DNA of 64,000 nt from Paracoccus sp. (in: a-proteobacteria) (GCF_030538695.1 NZ_JAUNTN010000002.1:1-64000), one strand, 5' to 3'; numbered from the stretch's first letter, positions 16,972 to 26,548 are shown. Notes: generated from the sequence alone by a model not told the origin. Numbers and translations: made by a program.

Positions 16972-18627
16972 ATGACCGACGAAAGCCAGATCGAACGCGA
17001 GGCGATGGAATATGATGTCGTGATCGTCGGGGGCGGTCCTGCCGGGCTGTCGGCGGCGATCCGGTTAAAGCAGATCAACCCGGAATTGTCGGTGGTGGTG
17101 CTGGAAAAGGGGTCCGAGGTCGGGGCGCATATCCTGTCCGGCGCGGTTCTGGACCCGGTGGGGCTGGACAAGCTGATCCCCGACTGGCGCGAAAAGGGTG
17201 CGCCGGTGGAGACCGAGGTTCACCGCGACAATTTCTATGTGTTGGGTGAGGGCGGGCAGGTTCGCGTCCCCAACTGGCCGATGCCGCCCCTGATGTCGAA
17301 TCATGGCAAATATGTGGTCAGCATGGGCAACGTCTGTCGCTGGCTGGCCGAACAGGCCGAGGCGCTGGAGGTCGAGATTTTCCCCGGCATGGCCGCAAGT
17401 CAGCTTGTGTGGGACGGCAACCGTGTGGCCGGTGTCGTCGCGGGCGAGTTCGGGCGCGAGGCTGACGGCAGCATCGGCGAGGCTTACGAACCCGGCATGG
17501 AGCTGCGCGGCAAATATGTGATGCTGGCCGAAGGTGTGCGTGGCAGCCTGTCCAAGCAGGTGATGGCGCATTTCGACCTGTCGGCGGGGCATGAGCCGCA
17601 AAAGTTCGGCCTTGGCATGAAGGAAATCTGGGAGGTGGACCCGGCAAAGGTCAATCCCGGCACCGTGACGCATACGATGGGCTGGCCGCTTGGCAAGAAC
17701 GCGGGCGGCGGCGGGTTCATCTATCACTTGGACGAACGCACGGTTCTGGTCGGTTTCGTGGTTCACCTGAATTATCAGAACCCGCATCTGTTCCCCTATA
17801 TGGAGTTCCAGCGCTGGAAGCATCATCCGCTGGTCGCGGAGCTGCTGGAAGGGGGCAAGCGCATCGCCTATGGCGCCCGCGCGATCAGCGAAGGCGGCTG
17901 GCAGTCGATCCCGAAAGTGGCCTTCCCCGGCGGGGTGTTGCTGGGGTGCAGCGCCGGACTGGTGAACGTGCCGCGCATCAAGGGCAACCATAACGCCATG
18001 CTGTCCGGCATCGCCGCCGCCGAGGCCGCTGCCGCCGCTATTGCCGAGGGCCGCGAAGGGGACGAGCTGACCGCCTATGAGGATGACCTGCGCTCTGGCC
18101 CGATTGCGCGTGACCTGAAACCCGTGCGCAACGTCAAGCCGCTGTGGTCGCGTTTTGGTCTGGTCGGCGGGCTGGCGCTGGGCGGGTTCGATATGTGGGT
18201 CGCCAACCTGCTGAAGTTCAACCTGTTCGGCACGCTGAAACACGGCAAAACTGACGCGCAGGCAACCGGCAAGGCCAAGGATTTCGCGCCGATCGCCTAT
18301 CCCAAACCGGATGGCAAGCTGTCCTTTGACCGGCTGACCAATGTGTCGTTCAGCTTTACCAACCACGAGGAAAGCCAGCCCTGCCACTTGAAACTGGCCG
18401 ATCCCGACCTGCCGATCCGCGTCAACCTGCCCGAATATGATGAACCGGCGCAGCGTTATTGTCCGGCGGGTGTCTATGAGGTGGTGCGCGACGGCGACCA
18501 GCCGCGCTTTGTCATCAACTTCCAGAACTGCGTGCATTGCAAGACCTGCGACATCAAAGACCCGTTGCAGAACATCAACTGGACCACGCCGCAGGGGGGC
18601 GATGGGCCGAATTACCCGAATATGTGA
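16972..18627 (+). CDS. etfD: Electron transfer flavoprotein-ubiquinone oxidoreductase
   Basis: Membrane-associated iron-sulfur flavoprotein that passes electrons from acyl-CoA and other dehydrogenases, through ETF, to ubiquinone. 551 residues. FAD-binding VVIVGGGPAGLSAAIRL is near residue 16; GGGFIYHLDERTVLVGFVV and GCSAGLVNVPRIKGNHNAM belong to the quinone/FAD domain. The C-terminal 4Fe-4S ligands lie in CPAGVYEV and NCVHCKTCDI. Ribosome site GAGGGAGG. It ends before a long GC stem-loop. Full length and apparently intact. Confidence 0.95.
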   Translation: MTDESQIEREAMEYDVVIVGGGPAGLSAAIRLKQINPELSVVVLEKGSEVGAHILSGAVLDPVGLDKLIPDWREKGAPVETEVHRDNFYVLGEGGQVRVPNWPMPPLMSNHGKYVVSMGNVCRWLAEQAEALEVEIFPGMAASQLVWDGNRVAGVVAGEFGREADGSIGEAYEPGMELRGKYVMLAEGVRGSLSKQVMAHFDLSAGHEPQKFGLGMKEIWEVDPAKVNPGTVTHTMGWPLGKNAGGGGFIYHLDERTVLVGFVVHLNYQNPHLFPYMEFQRWKHHPLVAELLEGGKRIAYGARAISEGGWQSIPKVAFPGGVLLGCSAGLVNVPRIKGNHNAMLSGIAAAEAAAAAIAEGREGDELTAYEDDLRSGPIARDLKPVRNVKPLWSRFGLVGGLALGGFDMWVANLLKFNLFGTLKHGKTDAQATGKAKDFAPIAYPKPDGKLSFDRLTNVSFSFTNHEESQPCHLKLADPDLPIRVNLPEYDEPAQRYCPAGVYEVVRDGDQPRFVINFQNCVHCKTCDIKDPLQNINWTTPQGGDGPNYPNM

Positions 18628-18644
18628 TCGCGCAGATGTGAAAC

Positions 18645-18678
18645 GGCGGGCGCGGGTGGCGTTGCCCCCGCGCCCGCC
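18645..18678 (+). terminator. GC-rich stem-loop after etfD
   Basis: A perfect 12-bp stem (GGCGGGCGCGGG at 18645-18656 with its complement at 18667-18678) and a 10-base loop, 18 bases past the etfD stop. No T-run follows, so it may need Rho or may protect the 3' end. The position between two separate genes supports a termination role. Confidence 0.6.
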
Positions 18679-18741
18679 TGCCATTAGGGTTAGGCGAATT
18701 GGCCGCTTTGGTCCAAAGGTTACAGGCAGGAAGGCGCAAAC

Positions 18742-20613
18742 GTGAACCGCACTCTGACCGCATTTGTGGTGCTGGCCCTGATGGCTGGTCCCGCGCTGTC
18801 GCAACAAGGCCAGCCGGTTGACGATACGCCCCCGGTGCCGCGCCCGGACCACCTGACGCCCTCGCGCAGCGCGGCGGAACCCAGGGCGGAACCTGTGGCG
18901 GAGCCGCTGCCTGCCTTTGTGCCGATGACGAAACTCGCCGGTCCCTATCTGGCCGCGCGTCAGGCCGCATCCGACGCCAATTTCACCGAGGCCGCGCGCT
19001 GGTTTCAGGCTGCGATGCAAGCCGATCCGTCAGATGTTTTCCTGCGCGACAGTGCGCTTGTGGCGCTGGTGTCGCTTGGGAATATGGATCAGGCAGTGGC
19101 TCTGGCCGGGCAAATGGCCAATGACGATCAGGCATCCGAGCTGTCGAAGCTGATTCAGCGGGCCGGGCTGGCCAAGGCAGGCGACTGGCAGGCGCTGATC
19201 GACGCGCTTGGTCCGCTGCCGCGGCGGCCACAGCCTCAGGAGCTGATGGATGGCATGATCCGCGCCTGGGCCGAGTTCGGGGCCGGTCGCGCCAGCGATG
19301 CGAATGAGCAATTCCGCAGTCTGGGCCGTATCTCGGGCGCGCGGGGGATGGCGGATTACCAGCTTGCCCTGATTGCCGCACTGGTGGGTGATTATGAGGG
19401 TGCCGAGGCGCTGCTGTCAGAGTCTTCGGTCGGTGCGAACCTGCTGTCCATCACGGCGCGTGCGCAGATTCTGTCGCAGCTTGATCGGGATGCTGATGCG
19501 GTCAATCTGCTGGACAACCTGCCCGGCGCGGATGCCGAACCTCAGTTGGAGACGATGAAAACCCGGTTGCAAGCGGGTGAAACCATCCCCTTCACCGTGG
19601 TGCGGACCGCGCAGGACGGGATCGCACAGGTGTTTCTGACCTTTGCCTCGGTTCTGGCCGACAGCGAGGCCCCGGACCCTCTGGCGCTGATCCATGCGCG
19701 GCTGGCGGTCTGGCTGTCGCCCGAGCTTGGCGATGCCCGTATCGTGACCGCGCAGCTTTTGCAGGCGGCGGGTCAATTCGATCTGGCCGAGGCGGAATAT
19801 GCGGTGCTGCGTCAGCAGGGCGAGGTGCGCCCGATTGCTGAAATGGCCCGGATCGACGCGCTGACCAATGCGGGCCGGATGGATGACGCCGAAGGTGCCG
19901 CGCGTGCGCTGGCCGAAACGCATCCCGAAATGGCTGCCGCATGGATCAACTTTGGCGACATCCTGCGGGCGCAAAAGAAATATGATGAGGCGATCACCGC
20001 CTATGATAAGTCGCTGGAGCTGCTGCCCGCTGATCGTCAGGACCGCTGGTTCCCGCTTTACGCCCGCGGCATTGCCGAAGAACGCGCGGGCCGTTTCCCG
20101 GCGGCGGAACGCGATATGCGGGCGGCGTTGGAATTGCAGCCCGATCACCCGCAGATCCTGAACTATCTGGGTTACAGTTGGATCGACCGGAACGAAAATC
20201 TGGATGAGGCGCTGGATTTCATCAAGCGTGCGGTCGATGCGCGGCCTGATGATGGCTATATTCTCGATTCGCTGGCATGGGCCTATTACCGGCTGGGCCG
20301 CTATGACGAGGCCGTTGCGCCGATGGAACGCGCGGTGACGCTGATGGCTGCCGACCCGCTGGTGAATGATCATATGGGCGATATTTACTGGATGGTTGGC
20401 CGTAAGCGCGAGGCCGTGGTGCAATGGCGCCGTGCCTTGTCGCTGAACCCCGAGACCGAAGCCGAAGCTGTGCGTATCCGCGACAAGCTGGATCGCGGAC
20501 TTGATGCGGTGCTGGCCGATGAGGCCGCGAATGGCGGCGGGCCGGACCGGGTTCATAATGCCGTTGATCTGTTCCATAGTCAGCCAGAGTCTGCGCCGAA
20601 TGGTGGTAACTGA
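18742..20613 (+). CDS. Exported tetratricopeptide-repeat protein
   Basis: 623 residues with a Sec signal peptide (LTAFVVLALMAGPALSQ, cleavage near residue 20), a Pro/Ala-rich linker, then many helical TPR units. The best are in the C-terminal half: WINFGDILRAQKKYDEAITAYDKSLEL, the ERDMRAALELQPDHPQILNYLGYSW unit, LDSLAWAYYRLGRYDEAVAPMERAV and MVGRKREAVVQWRRALSLNPE. TPR proteins are scaffolds, so no enzymatic role is inferred; a periplasmic assembly or outer-membrane role is likely. It overlaps ispE by 14 bases, a coupling I recall from other Rhodobacterales. Confidence 0.85.
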   Translation: MNRTLTAFVVLALMAGPALSQQGQPVDDTPPVPRPDHLTPSRSAAEPRAEPVAEPLPAFVPMTKLAGPYLAARQAASDANFTEAARWFQAAMQADPSDVFLRDSALVALVSLGNMDQAVALAGQMANDDQASELSKLIQRAGLAKAGDWQALIDALGPLPRRPQPQELMDGMIRAWAEFGAGRASDANEQFRSLGRISGARGMADYQLALIAALVGDYEGAEALLSESSVGANLLSITARAQILSQLDRDADAVNLLDNLPGADAEPQLETMKTRLQAGETIPFTVVRTAQDGIAQVFLTFASVLADSEAPDPLALIHARLAVWLSPELGDARIVTAQLLQAAGQFDLAEAEYAVLRQQGEVRPIAEMARIDALTNAGRMDDAEGAARALAETHPEMAAAWINFGDILRAQKKYDEAITAYDKSLELLPADRQDRWFPLYARGIAEERAGRFPAAERDMRAALELQPDHPQILNYLGYSWIDRNENLDEALDFIKRAVDARPDDGYILDSLAWAYYRLGRYDEAVAPMERAVTLMAADPLVNDHMGDIYWMVGRKREAVVQWRRALSLNPETEAEAVRIRDKLDRGLDAVLADEAANGGGPDRVHNAVDLFHSQPESAPNGGN

Positions 20614-21427
20614 AACTGCCCGCGCCAAGATCAACCTGACACTGCATGTCACCGGACAGCGGGCGGATGGTTATCACCTGCTGGATTCGCTGGTGGTCTT
20701 TGCGGAATATGGCGATGTGCTGACGCTGAGACCGGGGGCGGGGCTGACGATCACCGGCCCCTTTGCCGCCGGGCTGGACGCCGGGCCGGGCAATTTGTGC
20801 CTGCGGGCGCTGGCGCTGACGGGGGCGGAACGTGCGATCACGCTGGACAAGCGGCTGCCGGTGGCCTCGGGGATCGGCGGTGGCTCGGCTGATGCGGCGG
20901 CGGTGCTGCGGGGCTTGGGCTATACGGGACCGGATGCGCTGACGCTGGGTGCGGATGTGCCGGTCTGTGTGGCCTCGATCCCCGCCCGGATGCGCGGCGT
21001 GGGCGAGGTGCTGGAGGCGCTGCCTAACATGCCCGCACTGCCGATGCTGTTGGTTAATCCCGGCGTGGGGGTGTCCACCCCGGCTGTTTTCAAGGCGCTG
21101 AAAAGCCGTGATAATCCACCGATGCCCGCGCTGCCTGCCGCTTGGGACGGGCCGGTGCTGATTGCCTATGCTCGCGCCTGCCGTAATGATCTGGAACCGC
21201 CCGCGTTGACGCTGGTGCCAGAGGTTGGCGCGGTGCTGGCGGCCTTGCGTGGGCAGGGGGCGGATCTGGCGCGGATGTCGGGGTCGGGGGCGACCTGTTT
21301 CGGGCTGTTTCTGGACGATGCCGCCTGTGCGGCAGCGGGGCGTGCCATTGCGCAGGCGCATCCCGGCTGGTGGGTGCAGGCGACACGCATCGCAACTGGC
21401 GCAAACCCCGCTGAGGGGCTAGTCTGA
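20600..21427 (+). CDS. ispE: 4-diphosphocytidyl-2-C-methyl-D-erythritol kinase
   Basis: GHMP kinase of the MEP isoprenoid pathway, 275 residues. AKINLTLHVTGQRADGYHLLDS and the ATP loop PVASGIGGGSADAAA are diagnostic, with LGADVPVC and MSGSGATCFG completing the family motifs. The ATG at 20600 lies 14 bases before the end of the TPR gene; GTG 20603 is an alternative. An in-frame extension upstream runs only through the TPR gene. About 23 bases separate it from pdxJ. Confidence 0.94.
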   Translation: MVVTETARAKINLTLHVTGQRADGYHLLDSLVVFAEYGDVLTLRPGAGLTITGPFAAGLDAGPGNLCLRALALTGAERAITLDKRLPVASGIGGGSADAAAVLRGLGYTGPDALTLGADVPVCVASIPARMRGVGEVLEALPNMPALPMLLVNPGVGVSTPAVFKALKSRDNPPMPALPAAWDGPVLIAYARACRNDLEPPALTLVPEVGAVLAALRGQGADLARMSGSGATCFGLFLDDAACAAAGRAIAQAHPGWWVQATRIATGANPAEGLV

Positions 21428-21450
21428 CCGCGTAACGGAAAGGGCGTAAG

Positions 21451-22182
21451 ATGCTGCGACTCGGGGTGAATATCGACCATGTGGCGACGATCCGTAACGC
21501 GCGGGGGGCGCCTTGGCCTGATCCTTTGCGTGCCGCGCAATTGGCCGAAGAGGCGGGTGCCGATGGTATTACCGCCCATCTGCGCGAGGATCGACGGCAT
21601 ATCTCGGACGCGGATATAGACGCGCTGATGGCGAACCTGCGCCTGCCGCTGAACCTTGAAATGGCGGCGACCGATGAGATGCAGGCCATCGCCCTGCGTC
21701 ACCGCCCCCATGCCGTCTGCATCGTCCCCGAGCGGCGCGAGGAGCGCACGACCGAAGGCGGGCTGAACGTCGCCGGTGACGAAGCGCGGCTGGCCGATTT
21801 CATCGCGCCGCTGCGCGAGGCCGGTTGCCGGGTGTCGCTGTTCATCGGCCATGAACCCGCGCAGATTCAGGCTGCCGCTCGCATCGGTGCGGCCGTGGTA
21901 GAGCTGCACACCGGCCATTATTGCGACCTTGGCATTGCGGGCGACACGGAGGGCGTCGCGGCGGAACTGGCCGCGCTGCAAGCCGGTGCCGCGCTGGCCG
22001 ACAGTCTGGGGCTGGAGGTCCACGCAGGCCACGGTCTGACCTATGATAACGTCGGCCCTGTCGCGGCCATCCCGCAACTGGCAGAACTGAATATCGGTCA
22101 TTTCCTGATCGGAGAGGCGATCTTTACCGGCCTGCCCGAAGCGATCCGCGAAATGCGGCGCTGCATGGAGACAGCGCGGTGA
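21451..22182 (+). CDS. pdxJ: Pyridoxine 5'-phosphate synthase
   Basis: Condenses 1-deoxyxylulose 5-phosphate with 3-amino-2-oxopropyl phosphate in the DXP-dependent vitamin B6 pathway. 243 residues, TIM barrel. LGVNIDHVATIRNARG, GADGITAHLREDRRHI, PHAVCIVPE, VELHTGHY and LEVHAGHGLTYDN are all present. Ribosome site GAAAGGG. The stop overlaps the next start, so this belongs to the pdxJ-acpS-lepB-rnc-era cluster. Confidence 0.96.
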   Translation: MLRLGVNIDHVATIRNARGAPWPDPLRAAQLAEEAGADGITAHLREDRRHISDADIDALMANLRLPLNLEMAATDEMQAIALRHRPHAVCIVPERREERTTEGGLNVAGDEARLADFIAPLREAGCRVSLFIGHEPAQIQAAARIGAAVVELHTGHYCDLGIAGDTEGVAAELAALQAGAALADSLGLEVHAGHGLTYDNVGPVAAIPQLAELNIGHFLIGEAIFTGLPEAIREMRRCMETAR

Positions 22183-22646
22183 AATGGCTGGCAATTCTGG
22201 CTGCGCTGACTGGCCCGGCGGCGGCGCAATCGGTGGGGCCTTGCGGAGAATGGGCGGCGGCGGAAAATATCGCTGAACCGTGGGAGGACAACACCGACAC
22301 CTTTGCCAATGGTGCGGTGCGGGTGGCGCTGCTGGATGTGGGCGAACCGGCGCTGGCGGCGGAACATCTGCTGATCCTGTCGCCGCCCTTTGATCTGCGG
22401 CAAATGCGGCGGTGTCGGGTAGTCTCGGCGGTAGTCGCGCCCGAAGGCGGCTGGCCCTCGGGGTTCTTCCGCATGGATTTCGCCGGGCGCAAGGCCAGCT
22501 ATGATCCGGCAACCGGGCTAAAACTGGTGATTCCCGTGGCCTTGCCCGAGGATTCCACCGATGGCGTGGTGGCAGACGGCTTTTCCCGAACCCTGACCGT
22601 GACCATCCCGATGAACAGTGACATCAGCGCAAGGCTGGTCCCGTGA
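22179..22646 (+). CDS. Putative exported protein, unknown function
   Basis: 155 residues from GTG 22179, overlapping the end of pdxJ. A signal peptide ([15 protein letters not shown], cut near residue 17) is clear. Two cysteines (C22 and C79) could form a disulfide. The rest has beta-rich character ([38 protein letters not shown]). I recognise no family. Its stop overlaps the acpS start. The tight packing suggests a real, co-transcribed gene. Confidence 0.75.
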   Translation: MKWLAILAALTGPAAAQSVGPCGEWAAAENIAEPWEDNTDTFANGAVRVALLDVGEPALAAEHLLILSPPFDLRQMRRCRVVSAVVAPEGGWPSGFFRMDFAGRKASYDPATGLKLVIPVALPEDSTDGVVADGFSRTLTVTIPMNSDISARLVP

Positions 22647-23062
22647 TCCTCGGTATCGGCTCGGACCTGTGCAATATTGACCGTATTGCGGATGTGCTGG
22701 ACCGCCACGGCGACCGCTTTCGCAACCGCGTCTTTACCGATAACGAGTTGGCCCGCGCCCGGTCCCGTGCGCATGAGGCCGCGACGCTGGCGAAACGCTG
22801 GGCTGCGAAAGAAGCGTGCAGCAAGGCGCTCGGCACCGGGCTGCGCATGGGTATTGCGTGGCGTGATATGGCGGTCAGCAATCTGGAAACGGGTCAGCCG
22901 GTCATGGCGCTGACCGGATGGGCCGCGCAGCGCTTGGCGCAAATGACCCCGCCCGGACATCGCGCGGTGGTGCATGTGACGCTGACCGACGATCACCCCT
23001 GGGCGCAGGCTTTCGTCGTGATCGACGCGCAGCTTGACACCGACCCCCACGCGGGACCATGA
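22643..23062 (+). CDS. acpS: Holo-[acyl-carrier-protein] synthase
   Basis: Transfers 4'-phosphopantetheine from CoA to acyl carrier protein. 139 residues. [14 protein letters not shown] with the metal-binding aspartate near residue 8 and [16 protein letters not shown] with the second metal ligand (Glu) are diagnostic, and [13 protein letters not shown] closes the fold. GTG start overlapping the previous stop. Followed after 28 bases by lepB. Confidence 0.94.
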   Translation: MILGIGSDLCNIDRIADVLDRHGDRFRNRVFTDNELARARSRAHEAATLAKRWAAKEACSKALGTGLRMGIAWRDMAVSNLETGQPVMALTGWAAQRLAQMTPPGHRAVVHVTLTDDHPWAQAFVVIDAQLDTDPHAGP

Positions 23063-23090
23063 AGCCCGCAATCGCAGCAAAGGAACCGCT

Positions 23091-23876
23091 ATGGCCAGCA
23101 AGACCAAAAAGAAAGAAGGCATCTGGGAAACGATCAAGACTGTTTTCTGGGCGCTGGTCATTGCCGGGCTGTTCCGTACGCTGTTCTTTCAGCCGTTCTG
23201 GATTCCCTCGGGCAGCATGAAAGACACGCTGCTGGTCGGGGATTTTCTGTTCGTGAACAAGATGGCCTATGGTTATGGTGCGGTCTCCTGCCCGTTCAGC
23301 GTCTGCCCGATCCCGGACCGCATCCTTGGCTCGGAACCTGAACGGGGCGATGTGGTGGTGTTCCGCCATCCGGTGCAGGGTGTCGATTTCATCAAGCGTG
23401 TGGTCGGCCTGCCCGGCGACCGGATCCAGATGCGCGATGGCGTGCTGTGGATCAACGGGGCTGAGGCTCCGCAGACCCCGGACGGCATCTTTACCGAACC
23501 GTTCGAGCAGCAAGGCCCCGGCGGCGAATGGCCGCGCTGTGCCAATAACCCGCAGCCGGGCGGTGTGTGCGAGGTGCCGCGCTTTACCGAAACCCTGCCC
23601 AACGGCCGCAGCCATGACGTGCTGAACATCACCGACGATTGGGTATCCGACAACACGCCCGAGTTCACCGTCCCCGAGGGCCAGTATTTCTTCGTTGGCG
23701 ATAACCGCGATAATTCGATGGATTCGCGCTTTGCGCCGCAGGCAGGGGGCGTGGGCTTTGTCCCGGCGAAATACCTGATCGGGCGGGCCGACCGGATCAT
23801 CTTTTCTTCGGCCGGCGCGTCCCTGCTGTATTTCTGGACATGGCGCGGCGACCGCTTTTTCAAGGCGGTGCATTGA
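23091..23876 (+). CDS. lepB: Signal peptidase I
   Basis: Inner-membrane serine protease that removes signal peptides. 261 residues from the ATG at 23091 with AAAGGAA upstream. One N-terminal TM helix (residues 17-36), the catalytic serine in [11 protein letters not shown] (S42), the catalytic lysine region [16 protein letters not shown], and box [14 protein letters not shown]. Also SCPFSVCPI, a cysteine-bearing loop seen in alphaproteobacterial members. Precedes rnc and era, as in many alphaproteobacteria. Confidence 0.96.
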   Translation: MASKTKKKEGIWETIKTVFWALVIAGLFRTLFFQPFWIPSGSMKDTLLVGDFLFVNKMAYGYGAVSCPFSVCPIPDRILGSEPERGDVVVFRHPVQGVDFIKRVVGLPGDRIQMRDGVLWINGAEAPQTPDGIFTEPFEQQGPGGEWPRCANNPQPGGVCEVPRFTETLPNGRSHDVLNITDDWVSDNTPEFTVPEGQYFFVGDNRDNSMDSRFAPQAGGVGFVPAKYLIGRADRIIFSSAGASLLYFWTWRGDRFFKAVH

Positions 23877-24556
23877 AGATCGGGGCGGACATCGCGGCGT
23901 TTCAGCGCCGCCTTGGGCATGATTTCGCCCGGCCTGAGCTGCTGCTGCGGGCGCTGACCCATGGTTCCATCGCCACGCCGACCCGGCCCGATAATCAGCG
24001 GCTGGAGTTTTTAGGCGACCGTGTGCTTGGTCTGGTGATGGCCGAAGCATTGTTCGCCGCTGACCGGCAGGCCAGCGAAGGCCAGCTTGCGCCGCGCTAT
24101 AACGCGCTGGTCCGGGGCGAGACCTGCGCTGCCGTCGCGCGGGAAATCGGCCTTGGCGATGTGCTGAAACTGGGCCGTTCAGAAATGCTGTCGGGCGGGC
24201 GTCGTAAGGACGCCCTGCTGGCCGACGCAATGGAGGCGGTTCTGGCCGCGATCTATCTGGATGCGGGCTTTGCGGTGGCGCGGGCGGTGGTGCTGAACCT
24301 GTGGGGCGACCGGCTGGACAGTGTGGAACAAGACGCCCGCGACGCCAAGACCGCTCTGCAAGAATGGGCGCAGGCGCAGGGCATGGCCCCGCCGCGTTAT
24401 GAGGTGACAGGCCGCAGCGGACCGGACCACGCGCCGGTCTTTGAAATCACCGTGCGGCTGGCGGATGGGCAAAGCGCCTCGGCCAGCGGCTCGGGAACCA
24501 AGCGGGGCGTGGAACAGGCCGCTGCCCGCGCCATGCTGGACAAGGTGACAGAATGA
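23873..24556 (+). CDS. rnc: Ribonuclease III
   Basis: Double-strand-specific RNase for rRNA and mRNA maturation. 227 residues if the TTG at 23873 is used: this overlaps the lepB stop by 4 bases and gives the usual N-terminus; ATG 23840 would add 11 residues and lacks a ribosome site. The nuclease signature [21 protein letters not shown] and the second acidic site [18 protein letters not shown] are intact, and a C-terminal dsRNA-binding domain follows ([30 protein letters not shown]). The end contains one copy of a 14-bp duplication. Confidence 0.94.
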   Translation: MKIGADIAAFQRRLGHDFARPELLLRALTHGSIATPTRPDNQRLEFLGDRVLGLVMAEALFAADRQASEGQLAPRYNALVRGETCAAVAREIGLGDVLKLGRSEMLSGGRRKDALLADAMEAVLAAIYLDAGFAVARAVVLNLWGDRLDSVEQDARDAKTALQEWAQAQGMAPPRYEVTGRSGPDHAPVFEITVRLADGQSASASGSGTKRGVEQAAARAMLDKVTE

Positions 24557-24569
24557 AGGTGACAGAATG
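24542..24569. repeat. 14-bp tandem duplication at the rnc-era junction
   Basis: AAGGTGACAGAATG occurs at 24542-24555 and again directly at 24556-24569. The first copy carries the rnc stop, the second the era start with its AAGGTGA ribosome site. With a single copy the two genes would overlap as ATGA, like most other junctions in this cluster. Confidence 0.9.
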
Positions 24570-25475
24570 ACTGAGACCCGCGCCGGATTTGTCGCCCTGA
24601 TCGGGGAACCTAATGCCGGGAAATCCACCCTGCTGAACCATATGGTCGGGGCCAAGGTCAGCATCGTGACCCATAAGGTCCAGACCACCCGCGCCCGTAT
24701 CCGCGGCATTGCGATGGCGGGCGACAGTCAGCTTGTTTTTGTCGATACGCCCGGCATTTTCCGCCCGCGCCGCCGTCTGGACCGCTCGATGGTCGCCGCC
24801 GCATGGGGCGGTGCCGCCGATGCCGATGTCGTCGTGCTGCTGATCGAGGCGCATCGCGGGCTGACCGATGGTGTCGCCGCGATCATCAACGCCCTGCGCG
24901 AACGTGCGGGCGAACGCCCCGTGGCGCTGGCGATCAACAAGATCGACCGGGTTCAGGCCCCGGATCTGCTGGCCCTGTCCAAACAGATGAACGCCGCCTA
25001 TCCCTTTGTGCAAACCTTTATGATCTCGGCCGAAAAGGGCTATGGCTGCGACGATTTGCGCGACTGGCTGGCGCAGGCGGTGCCGCCCGGCCCGTGGCTT
25101 TATCCCGAAGATCAGATCGCGGATCTGCCTATGCGCCAGATCGCGGCGGAAATCACCCGTGAAAAGGCCCTGCTGCGTTTGCACGAGGAAATCCCCTATC
25201 AACTGACCGTCGAAACCGAAAACTGGGAAGACCGCCCCGACGGTTCCGCCCGGATCGAACAGGTGATTTTTGTCAGCCGCCCCGGTCACAAGGGCATCGT
25301 CCTTGGTCATAAGGGCGAGACGGTGAAAGCCATCGGTCAGGCCGCCCGCGTCGAACTGGCCGAGTTTCTGGGCCGCCCCGTCCACCTGTTCCTGACCGTC
25401 AGTGTCCGTGAGAACTGGCAGAACGAGGCCGAACGGTTCGAGAATATCGGTCTCGATTTCCGCGACGGCGATTGA
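24567..25475 (+). CDS. era: GTPase Era
   Basis: Ribosome-assembly GTPase that binds 16S rRNA near its 3' end. 302 residues. G1 GEPNAGKST at residues 13-21, G3 DTPGIF, G4 NKID, and the C-terminal KH domain with GHKGIVLGHKGETVKAIGQAAR. It lies 10 bases after rnc. The adjacent recO and DUF1491 genes follow the common alphaproteobacterial order. Confidence 0.96.
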   Translation: MTETRAGFVALIGEPNAGKSTLLNHMVGAKVSIVTHKVQTTRARIRGIAMAGDSQLVFVDTPGIFRPRRRLDRSMVAAAWGGAADADVVVLLIEAHRGLTDGVAAIINALRERAGERPVALAINKIDRVQAPDLLALSKQMNAAYPFVQTFMISAEKGYGCDDLRDWLAQAVPPGPWLYPEDQIADLPMRQIAAEITREKALLRLHEEIPYQLTVETENWEDRPDGSARIEQVIFVSRPGHKGIVLGHKGETVKAIGQAARVELAEFLGRPVHLFLTVSVRENWQNEAERFENIGLDFRDGD

Positions 25476-25477
25476 CC

Positions 25478-25792
25478 ATGGCCACGCGGCTGGCCACCGG
25501 CATCTGGGTTTCGGCCCTGCTGCATCGGCTGGATGCGGATGCGGTCGGGGCCTATGTGGTCCGGCGCGGTGACGATACGGCGGGGTCGGTACTGCTGATC
25601 CACGACCGCCGCGATGGCTCGGCGGCGCTTTGGGTGCGGGAATATGACATGGATACCGATGCGCAGGTCTGGCGCATAACGCAGGAAGGCCCTCGCGCCG
25701 AGATCGAGGCCGCCGCCGCCCGTCAGCGCAGCTTTGACCCTGACCTGTGGCTGATCGAGGTCGAGGCAGACCCTTCGGCCTATCTGATCTGA
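25478..25792 (+). CDS. DUF1491 family protein
   Basis: 104-residue protein between era and recO, matching DUF1491: TGIWVSALLHRLDADAVGAYVVRRGD, LLIHDRRDGSAALWVREYD and the ending RQRSFDPDLWLIEVEAD. The function is not known. The ATG at 25478 follows the era stop directly, and its TGA shares a base with the recO start. The conserved position next to recO hints at shared expression, not at a shared role. Confidence 0.88.
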   Translation: MATRLATGIWVSALLHRLDADAVGAYVVRRGDDTAGSVLLIHDRRDGSAALWVREYDMDTDAQVWRITQEGPRAEIEAAAARQRSFDPDLWLIEVEADPSAYLI

Positions 25793-26502
25793 TGGACTGG
25801 CGCGGGCAGGGAACGGTGCTTGGCCGCGCCCGGCATGGCGAACATGCGGTAATCCTGCGCGTGCTGACCCGCGATCAGGGGCTTCTGGCGGGGATTGTGC
25901 CGGGTGGTGCATCGGGCAAACGCGCGGCGATGATGCAGCCGGGCCATGTGCTGTCCCTGCACTGGCGGGCGCGGGTTGAGGGCCAGCTTGGCACCTTTGC
26001 CGCCGAACCCCTGCGCCCCCGTGCCGCAATTCTGGCCGATGGCGATGCGCTGGCGGCGCTGAATGCGGTCTGCGCCCTGCTGCTTTACGCTCTGCCCGAA
26101 GCCGACCCGCATCCTGCCCTGACCGACCGGACCGAGGCCCTGCTTGATGCCGCAGATGCGGGCGAAGACTGGCGCGACGCTTATCTGCGCTGGGAGCTTG
26201 CGCTGCTGGAGGATCTTGGCCTTGGTCTCGATCTGAGCGCCTGCGCCGTGACCGGGGCGCGGCAAGGGCTGGCCTATGTCAGCCCCCGCACGGGCCGCGC
26301 CGTCAGTGCCGCAGCGGCGGGCGACTGGGCGCCGCGCCTGCTGCCGCTGCCGCCGATGCTGGGCGGACAGGGCAACGGCGGGTTGGCGCAGGGCTTGGCG
26401 CTGACCGGGCATTTTCTGGAAACCCGGCTGGCGGCGATGGTCGGGAAACCGTTGCCCGCCGCCCGCGCCCGGCTGGTTATGCGGCTTGGGCCTGATGGCT
26501 AA
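25792..26502 (+). CDS. recO: DNA repair protein RecO
   Basis: RecFOR component that anneals strands and loads RecA on SSB-coated gaps. 236 residues. N-terminal OB-fold (WRGQGTVLGRARHGEHAVILRVLTRDQGLLAGIVPG) and a helical C-terminal domain with YLRWELALLEDLGLGLDLSACAVTG and HFLETRLAAM. The zinc cysteines found in some RecO proteins are absent, apart from one Cys. The ATG at 25792 overlaps the upstream stop. Last gene of the cluster. Confidence 0.92.
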   Translation: MDWRGQGTVLGRARHGEHAVILRVLTRDQGLLAGIVPGGASGKRAAMMQPGHVLSLHWRARVEGQLGTFAAEPLRPRAAILADGDALAALNAVCALLLYALPEADPHPALTDRTEALLDAADAGEDWRDAYLRWELALLEDLGLGLDLSACAVTGARQGLAYVSPRTGRAVSAAAAGDWAPRLLPLPPMLGGQGNGGLAQGLALTGHFLETRLAAMVGKPLPAARARLVMRLGPDG

Positions 26503-26512
26503 GGCCCAAACC

Positions 26513-26548
26513 ATCTTTTGTCCCTAAATATCCCCGCCGGAGGCATCC
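26513..26548. repeat. Dispersed 3'-end repeat, copy 2
   Basis: Same 36-base sequence as copy 1 at 15288 apart from one base (ATCTTTTGTCC, AAATATCC, GCCGGAGGC). Here it sits between recO and the convergent VOC-hydrolase gene and supplies the last codons and the TAG stop (26524-26526) of the latter, which ends ASGGDI. Confidence 0.8.
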
